From NCBI GenBank assembly GCA_000585055.1, contig JEMX01000011.1, forward strand, positions 86,563 through 150,562: a DNA stretch of 64,000 nt, read 5' to 3'. The notes beneath the pieces are model-generated. The model searched no databases and was not told the origin of the DNA. It worked only from the letters and a program-made list of their open reading frames with translations. The stretch is from Candidatus Accumulibacter appositus (GTDB lineage: Bacteria > Pseudomonadota > Gammaproteobacteria > Burkholderiales > Rhodocyclaceae). Each line of letters begins with the position of its first letter. The stretch's first letter is position 1. Shown here piece after piece: positions 58,439-64,000 of this stretch. The position numbers were made by a program, and so were the translations under genes.

Positions 58439-61081
58439 TCACTCCTGCTCGGGATCGGCGGCCGGGTCCTGCTCCGACGGCTCGCTGCTGCTCTCGTCCA
58501 GTTCGCTGCTTTCGGGACCCTGAGCACCCCCTACTTCTTCTACATCCTCTTCGCTCTCGACGACTTTTTCCAGGCCGGCGAGCTTTTCACCGGCATCGAG
58601 CGCAATCAAGGTAACCCCCTGCGTCGCCCGACCGAGTTCTCGGATTTCGCGAACCCGGGTGCGGATCAGCACCCCACCTGTGGTAATCAACATGATTTCG
58701 TCATCGTCGGAAACCAGACGGGCGGCGACCACCTTACCGTTGCGTTCGCTGGCGGCAATGGCGATGACTCCTTGCGTGCCGCGCCCAGAATGCCGGAAAT
58801 CGGCCAGCGCAGTGCGTTTTCCAAAGCCGTTTTCGGTAGCCACGAGAACCGTTTGCTGGTCGCTATCGGCGATCAGCAGCGACAAGGCCTGCTGCTTGTC
58901 GCCAAGCCGCATGCCGCGCACTCCGCGCGCGGTACGCCCCATCGGGCGCACGTCTTCCTCGTCAAACCAGACCGCCTTACCGGCATCGGAAACCAGGATC
59001 ACGTCCTGGCTGCCATTGGTGACCTCGGCGCCGATCAGGAAGTCTTCCTCGTCGAGAGCAACGGCAATGATGCCGTTCTTGCGCGGATTGGAGAAATCGG
59101 AGAGTGGCGTTTTCTTTACCGTTCCCTGCGAGGTGGCCATGAAAATGTAGCGATCGTCGACGAACTCCTTGATCGGCAGGATGGCACTGATTTTCTCGCC
59201 GTCCTCGAAGGGGAAGACATTGACCACCGGTTTGCCACGACTGGTGCGCGTTCCCTGCGGCACTTCGTAGACCTTCAGCCAGTAGACCCGGCCGCGGTTG
59301 GTGAAGCAGAGAATCGAATCGTGGGTATTGGCAACGAACAGGCGATCGACGAAATCGTCGGTCTTCATCGCCGCCGCCTGCTTGCCGCGCCCACCGCGCC
59401 GTTGCGCACGATAATCAGCCAGTGGTTGCGACTTGATATAGCCGGTGCGCGACAGGGTCACCACCATATCCACGGGGGTGATGAAATCGGCGATGCCGAG
59501 ATCCTGGGTACTGATGACGATTTCCGAGCGCCGCTTGTCGCCGAACTGGGCGCGAATGCCGGTCAACTCTTCAACGATCATCTCGGTAATGCGCTCCGGT
59601 CGCGCCAGGATATCCATGAGGTCGGCAATACGCGCCAACAACTCGCCGAAGTCAGTAACGATCTTGTCACGCTCGAGGCCGGTCAAGCGTTGCAGCCGCA
59701 GTTCAAGGATGGCCTGGGCCTGCGCTTCCGAAAGCAGATAGCCGCTCTCGGAGAGCCCGAATTCGAGCCCGACTCCGTCCGGGCGGGTGGCGTCGAGATT
59801 GGCGCGACGCAGCATCTCGGCGACCGTCGGCGACTGCCACGGTCTCGCCATCAGGGCCCGGCGCGCATCAGCCGGCGTCGGCGAGGCCTTAATCAAGGCG
59901 ATGATTTCGTCGACGTTGTCGAGCGCCACCGCCAGACCTTCCTGGATATGGGCCCGCTCACGCGCCTTGCGCAGCTCGAAAACCGTCCGCCGGGTAAGCA
60001 CTTCACGGCGATGCCAGAGGAAACACTCGAGCATCTGCTTGAGGTTCAGCAGCCGCGGCTGGCCATCGACCAGCGCCACCATGTTCATGCCAAAGGTGTC
60101 CTGTAGCTGCGTCTGCTTGTACAGGCAGTTGAGCACTACCTCGGCGACTTCGCCACGCTTGAGCTCGATGACCACGCGCATGCCCGACTTGTCGGACTCA
60201 TCGCGCAGGTCAGAGATGCCGTCGATGCGCTTGTCGTTGACCAGTTCGCCGATCTTTTCGAGCAGCGTCCGCTTGTTCACCTGATAGGGCAGCTCGTCGA
60301 TGATGATCGCCTGGCGGTTGCCCCTTTCGAGATCCTCAAAATGCGTCCGGCCACGCATCACCACCCGCCCGCGCCCGGTCCGATAGCCTTCGCAGACTCC
60401 CGCGATGCCGTAGATGATGCCGGCCGTCGGAAAATCGGGAGCCGGCATGAGGGCGATCAGCTCGTCGATCGTCGCCTCCGGATTGCCCAGCAAGGCCAGA
60501 CAAGCGTCCACCACTTCGCCCAGGTTGTGCGGCGGAATGTTGGTCGCCATACCCACCGCAATACCCGATGAACCGTTGATCAGCAGGTTCGGAATACGCG
60601 CTGGCATGACCAACGGCTCTTGCTCGGAGCCGTCGTAGTTGGGCCCGAAATCAACGGTTTCCTTGTCGATATCGGCCAGCAACTCATGGCCGATTCTCGC
60701 CATGCGCACTTCGGTGTAGCGCATCGCTGCCGCGTTGTCACCGTCTACCGAGCCAAAGTTACCTTGCCCATCGACCAGCATGTAGCGCAGAGAAAAATTC
60801 TGGGCCATGCGCACGATCGTGTCATAGACGGCGATATCGCCATGTGGATGGTACTTACCGATGACGTCACCGACGATCCGTGCAGACTTCTTGTACGGCT
60901 TGTTCCAGTCGTTCGACAACTCGTGCATGGCGAAGAGGACACGACGATGCACCGGCTTCAGGCCATCGCGGGCATCGGGCAAGGCACGCCCGACGATCAC
61001 GCTCATGGCGTAGTCGAGATACGATCGGCGCATCTCGTCTTCAAGACTGATGGGCAGGGTTTCTTTGGCGAAGGCTTCCAT
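58439..61081 (-). CDS. gyrA: DNA gyrase subunit A
   Basis: 880 residues from the ATG at 61,081; an ATG directly before it (61,084) is the alternative. [20 protein letters not shown], the catalytic Tyr in the AAAMRYTE segment, the GyrA-box region (QRRGGRGKQ) and a C-terminal beta-pinwheel with an acidic tail ([10 protein letters not shown] to DPEQE) are all present. In the quinolone-determining region the sequence is [13 protein letters not shown], with Ile at residue 83 where E. coli has Ser. The codon is ATC on the minus strand (60,833-60,835). Confidence 0.96.
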   Translation of the reverse strand: MEAFAKETLPISLEDEMRRSYLDYAMSVIVGRALPDARDGLKPVHRRVLFAMHELSNDWNKPYKKSARIVGDVIGKYHPHGDIAVYDTIVRMAQNFSLRYMLVDGQGNFGSVDGDNAAAMRYTEVRMARIGHELLADIDKETVDFGPNYDGSEQEPLVMPARIPNLLINGSSGIAVGMATNIPPHNLGEVVDACLALLGNPEATIDELIALMPAPDFPTAGIIYGIAGVCEGYRTGRGRVVMRGRTHFEDLERGNRQAIIIDELPYQVNKRTLLEKIGELVNDKRIDGISDLRDESDKSGMRVVIELKRGEVAEVVLNCLYKQTQLQDTFGMNMVALVDGQPRLLNLKQMLECFLWHRREVLTRRTVFELRKARERAHIQEGLAVALDNVDEIIALIKASPTPADARRALMARPWQSPTVAEMLRRANLDATRPDGVGLEFGLSESGYLLSEAQAQAILELRLQRLTGLERDKIVTDFGELLARIADLMDILARPERITEMIVEELTGIRAQFGDKRRSEIVISTQDLGIADFITPVDMVVTLSRTGYIKSQPLADYRAQRRGGRGKQAAAMKTDDFVDRLFVANTHDSILCFTNRGRVYWLKVYEVPQGTRTSRGKPVVNVFPFEDGEKISAILPIKEFVDDRYIFMATSQGTVKKTPLSDFSNPRKNGIIAVALDEEDFLIGAEVTNGSQDVILVSDAGKAVWFDEEDVRPMGRTARGVRGMRLGDKQQALSLLIADSDQQTVLVATENGFGKRTALADFRHSGRGTQGVIAIAASERNGKVVAARLVSDDDEIMLITTGGVLIRTRVREIRELGRATQGVTLIALDAGEKLAGLEKVVESEEDVEEVGGAQGPESSELDESSSEPSEQDPAADPEQE

Positions 61082-61305
61082 CATTTTTTCCGCTGTCAAC
61101 GTGACTTCCGGAGGAATGTCATCGTCTTGATCAAGCCCGTAATTCTAGCACGCCAAGCCCTTCCACAGGCCCGGCGAGTGGCTGATTTGCGGAGGTTTTT
61201 TTGCGCGAAAGCGGTCAGTCGGGGACCAAAAAGACGCCTCAGACAAGCCACGGCTGGCAAGGCCGCACGCGTGCGCCGCCAGGGTCGCCAGCGGCGGTCA
61301 ACAGA
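61082..61305. other. gyrA upstream region
   Basis: 224 bases between gyrA and the phasin-like gene, on the same strand. It must contain a gyrA promoter or lie within a longer transcript. No gene and no clear motif were found. Confidence 0.5.
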
Positions 61306-61797
61306 TCAGCGCTTTGCGAGGCGCTCCGCGTTGGCCTGCACCTCGCGCAACAGCGGCGCCATGCCCTGGCTGCCGATCTCCGCGAGGCCGCCAAAGGCCC
61401 GCCACCAGCCGACACCGACATTGATCAAGGTGGCGCACAGTTCCGCCTGGCGCTCGCGAAACTCCTCGGCATTGCGGCTGCCGAGCAACGACATGCTGTC
61501 GCTGCTGCACGCCAGCATCGACAGCCCGGCGTGTGTCCAGAATTGCTTGGCGGCCGGAAGCATCGCCACGGCCACAGCGCTTGCGGCTTCCAGAGGGACT
61601 TCGACCTTCTCGCGAGTCATCAGCGCCACCTCGTCCCAGTCGGCCTGCCGCGAAATCGCGCCCGCGCGCAGCAGACGGCGACTGCGGTAACTGATGACCG
61701 CGTTGCTGGCCGTCATCAGGCGGCTGGTCTGCCGCCCAAGGCGGGTCCACTGCAGAACCGGCGCCAGCAGCTGCTCACGGAGTTCCTCTCGATTCAT
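61306..61797 (-). CDS. Phasin-like polyhydroxyalkanoate granule-associated protein
   Basis: 163 residues, almost wholly helical and amphipathic, with no signal peptide. The sequence (AVISYRSRRLLRAG, AASAVAVAMLPAAKQFWTHAG, RNAEEFRERQAELCATLINVGV) resembles PhaP-type phasins that coat PHA granules, in agreement with a PHA-storing betaproteobacterium. No pha synthesis genes are in the window. The assignment is by composition and helix pattern, so another small helical protein family is possible. Confidence 0.55.
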   Translation of the reverse strand: MNREELREQLLAPVLQWTRLGRQTSRLMTASNAVISYRSRRLLRAGAISRQADWDEVALMTREKVEVPLEAASAVAVAMLPAAKQFWTHAGLSMLACSSDSMSLLGSRNAEEFRERQAELCATLINVGVGWWRAFGGLAEIGSQGMAPLLREVQANAERLAKR

Positions 61798-61936
61798 GCC
61801 TGCCCCTCCTCAATTGTTGGCAGGGATAGCACTGCATTTCCCTGCTTCGGCGATTGTACGATAGCAGAGCCCACATTCCGTAAACGATGCCGCCGCCACC
61901 TACCGCGAAAGCGCAGCGCAGTGCGCGGCCTTCGTA

Positions 61937-62962
61937 CTAGAGGTAGCGCGCCGCGGCGTCGAAGTTGATCGTCGGGGAAGCCATCTCGGCGCGCGCAAAA
62001 CGCGCCAGCACGAACGCTCGCTGCAGCGGCTGCGGTCCCGACAGCTCGGCCAGCGAGAAACTGACGTCGGCAGCGCGATCGCTGCTGGCGTCGTCAGATA
62101 GCACGTTCATCGTGTCCAGGCGCAGGTGTTTCTGCGCCACGCTCAGGCTGCGCTGGGGATGCTCGAGCACCTCCTTGAGGCACTCCAGCTCCATCTCCAG
62201 GGCCGCCTGGCTGTCGCCGATGGCTTCCAGCTGGCGTTCGTTCTCCAGCAATTTCGCCTGCAGTTCGGCTTGCTCGGAGGCGCCCGCCGGCGCTCCAGCG
62301 AACATCGATCCCAGGCCCGGCCCTTGCCGGCGAAGCAGGCGCAGACGCGCCCGGATCAGCGCTCGATTGGCCTCCAGCTCCTGCCTTTCGACACGGACTT
62401 CTGCGATCTGCGACAAGGCCTGTGCCAGCACATACTCGAAGGCCTGCGCGCCAATCAGGCGACGCAGTTCAGCTTCGTCCTGAGCACAAATATGCGCCCG
62501 ATGGTCCGAGAAGCTGACCCTCGTCTGCACCACGTCACGGCGGACGATTTCGCCGTGCAGCGCGATGCCGAACACCCGCTGCTCGTTGAAGCTCATGCCC
62601 ATGAGCACGCAGGCCTCGTCAAGGACAGGGTACTTGGCGAACAGGGTGCGTAGGTTTTCCGAACGACCGAGCGATGAGTGGATATCCGACGGCGCAACGA
62701 AAAACGCCCGCAAGGCGCGATCCGCTGACCAGATGGCCGGCGAGACAGGCCTGGCGCCGGGCAACTCCTCGACCATCGCCCGTAGATACCTGATCGTCGT
62801 GTCGACGGCTGGCGCCAGGCGCGCATGGCAGGAGGGCAGGACGCTCAGGCGTGGGTTGGTCAGCGTGATCGCTTTCTCCGTCGCCCCGCGAATCATCGTC
62901 TCCGACACCCGATCGGTGTCGAATTGCGCCGGCCGGTTCATGAACCAGTCGAGAATTCCCAT
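61937..62962 (-). CDS. Uncharacterised protein with central coiled coil
   Basis: 341 residues from the ATG at 62,962, which has AGGAGG five bases upstream; the longer frame to 63,118 lacks sense. The start MGILDWFMNRPAQFDTDRV is followed by about 160 residues of mixed alpha/beta and a basic coiled coil (about 185-290: RQELEANRALIRARLRLLRR, EQAELQAKLLENERQLEAI, ALEMELECLKEVLEHPQ). No signal peptide or membrane helix is seen. I do not recognise the family; it lies between purA and the phasin-like gene, on the same strand as both. Confidence 0.75.
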   Translation of the reverse strand: MGILDWFMNRPAQFDTDRVSETMIRGATEKAITLTNPRLSVLPSCHARLAPAVDTTIRYLRAMVEELPGARPVSPAIWSADRALRAFFVAPSDIHSSLGRSENLRTLFAKYPVLDEACVLMGMSFNEQRVFGIALHGEIVRRDVVQTRVSFSDHRAHICAQDEAELRRLIGAQAFEYVLAQALSQIAEVRVERQELEANRALIRARLRLLRRQGPGLGSMFAGAPAGASEQAELQAKLLENERQLEAIGDSQAALEMELECLKEVLEHPQRSLSVAQKHLRLDTMNVLSDDASSDRAADVSFSLAELSGPQPLQRAFVLARFARAEMASPTINFDAAARYL

Positions 62963-63139
62963 GCCCTCCTCCTGCTGTGGCGAAACCTGGCGGCATGATA
63001 GCAAGGAAGCCGGAGAGAGATGTCGGGACGCCATCGACGCAGCGGACGAAGCGGAGCAGAAGGAGCTATGCCGGCCATACCGAGCGAAAAGCACAACGCC
63101 ACGCACCGAGGTGCGCACGCCAGCCCGGATCAGCCCAAA

Positions 63140-64000
63140 TCAGCCCAGCGGATGACGGTGAACCACCGTCTCACCGCGCTCGGGCCCGGTCGAAACAATA
63201 TCGATCGGCACTTCGCACAACTCTTCGATTCGCGCCAGATAGGCGCGCGCGGCAACCGGCAGGGCGTCCATCGTATTCGCGCCGACCGTCGACCCTGACC
63301 AGCCGGGCAAGGTCTCAAGCACTGGCTCGCAAGCTGCGACGTCATCGGCACCCATCGGCAGCAAATCTGCGGACTTGCCGTCAAGCAGATAACCCGTACA
63401 GATCTTGAGCTCGGACAAGCCATCGAGGACGTCGAGCTTGGTGATGCACAGACCGGTCACGCCGTTGATCTGAATCGAACGTCGGAGCGCCGCTGCATCA
63501 AGCCACCCGCAGCGCCGCTTGCGTCCGGTGACGGTGCCGAATTCGCGGCCTTTCTGCGACATCTGGTGGCCCGGCAGGCCGTCCTTCTCGATATCCAGTT
63601 CGCTCGGGAAAGGCCCCCCACCGACGCGCGTGCAATAGGCCTTGGTGATTCCGAGAACGTAATGCAGCATCCCCGGACCGACACCGGATCCTGCCGCCGC
63701 CTGGCCGGCCACGCAGTTCGACGAGGTCACAAAAGGATAGGTGCCGTGATCGATGTCCAGCAAGGCGCCCTGGGCTCCTTCGAAAAGCAGGTTATGGCCG
63801 GCCTTGTTAAGCGCATACAGCGCCGCTGAGACGTCGGTCACCAGGGGTTTGATCGCTTCGGCATCGGCCATCGCCTGCGCCAGAACGGCCTCGCCATCGA
63901 CCGCCTGCGCACCGAGGTAGCGGGTCAGAACGAAGTTGTGATAATCGAGGTTCTCGCGCACGCGCTCGGCAAAACGGGCCGGATAGAAGAGGTCGTAGAC
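63140..64000 (-). CDS. purA: Adenylosuccinate synthetase (partial)
   Basis: The frame is open from the window edge and ends at 63,140; about the last 287 codons are present. [14 protein letters not shown] continues in frame past the apparent GTG at 63,961, so that is not the true start. [34 protein letters not shown] and [24 protein letters not shown] are family signatures. It makes adenylosuccinate from IMP, Asp and GTP in AMP synthesis. The N-terminal P-loop and start lie outside the window. Confidence 0.95.
   Translation of the reverse strand, partial: VYDLFYPARFAERVRENLDYHNFVLTRYLGAQAVDGEAVLAQAMADAEAIKPLVTDVSAALYALNKAGHNLLFEGAQGALLDIDHGTYPFVTSSNCVAGQAAAGSGVGPGMLHYVLGITKAYCTRVGGGPFPSELDIEKDGLPGHQMSQKGREFGTVTGRKRRCGWLDAAALRRSIQINGVTGLCITKLDVLDGLSELKICTGYLLDGKSADLLPMGADDVAACEPVLETLPGWSGSTVGANTMDALPVAARAYLARIEELCEVPIDIVSTGPERGETVVHRHPLG

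Noticed and set aside
58250..60106. 618-codon rightward open frame opposite gyrA
   Set aside because: Antisense to gyrA and without domain character; the GyrA frame is certain.
1..64000. CRISPR array, integrase or insertion sequence
   Set aside because: No regularly spaced repeats, transposase or integrase frame was seen anywhere in the window.

Overview
This window looks like a chromosomal segment of a GC-rich betaproteobacterium. The gene order points to the Rhodocyclales/Candidatus Accumulibacter neighbourhood; that placement is inferred from synteny, an aroA-cmk fusion and a phasin-like gene, not from a search. Most of the window is core genome. Two parts are accessory: the left end (1-14,400) and a small cassette at 35,350-38,211.

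Left to right. (1) 1-4,761, leftward: a surface-glycan-type operon with a GT4 glycosyltransferase, a modular coiled-coil protein with two copies of a 150-residue C-terminal module, and the first 244 codons of an FkbM-like protein that runs off the window and carries a G10 tract. (2) 5,354-7,832, rightward: paaY, a broken paaI remnant and paaJ, the debris of a phenylacetate cluster. (3) 7,903-13,376, leftward: a type I secretion system (ABC, HlyD, TolC) followed by an alpha/beta hydrolase. (4) 14,362-15,490: a periplasmic c-type cytochrome and tRNA-Ser(GGA).

(5) 15,570-30,956, leftward: the envelope/translation block rpsB-tsf-pyrH-frr-uppS-cdsA-dxr-rseP-bamA-skp-lpxD-fabZ-lpxA-lpxB-rnhB-RNA methyltransferase. 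It supplies isoprenoid carrier, phospholipid, lipid A and outer-membrane protein assembly. map and glnD diverge from it (31,312-34,823). (6) 35,350-38,211: four translationally coupled genes encoding a small secreted protein with a Tat-like signal, a PqqD-like protein, an HprK-like kinase and a nucleotidyltransferase. This is the best candidate for a poorly described system, possibly peptide or protein modification. (7) 38,379-41,555: a LexA box directly in front of an orphan dnaE2. (8) 41,584-46,308: rimO, two membrane proteins, an amino-acid binding protein and a PolB-like exonuclease.

(9) 46,463-61,081, leftward: gyrA-pheA-hisC-tyrA-aroA/cmk-rpsA-ihfB-lapA-lapB-rfaE1-hldD-cysM. It joins aromatic amino acid synthesis to translation, LPS regulation and heptose synthesis; serC is absent from its common place and GyrA carries Ile at the Ser83 position. 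(10) 61,306-64,000: a phasin-like protein, an unknown coiled-coil protein and the 3' part of purA. A diverged interspersed repeat occurs four times (5,101; 20,464; 21,184; 32,117), two copies flanking skp in opposite orientation.
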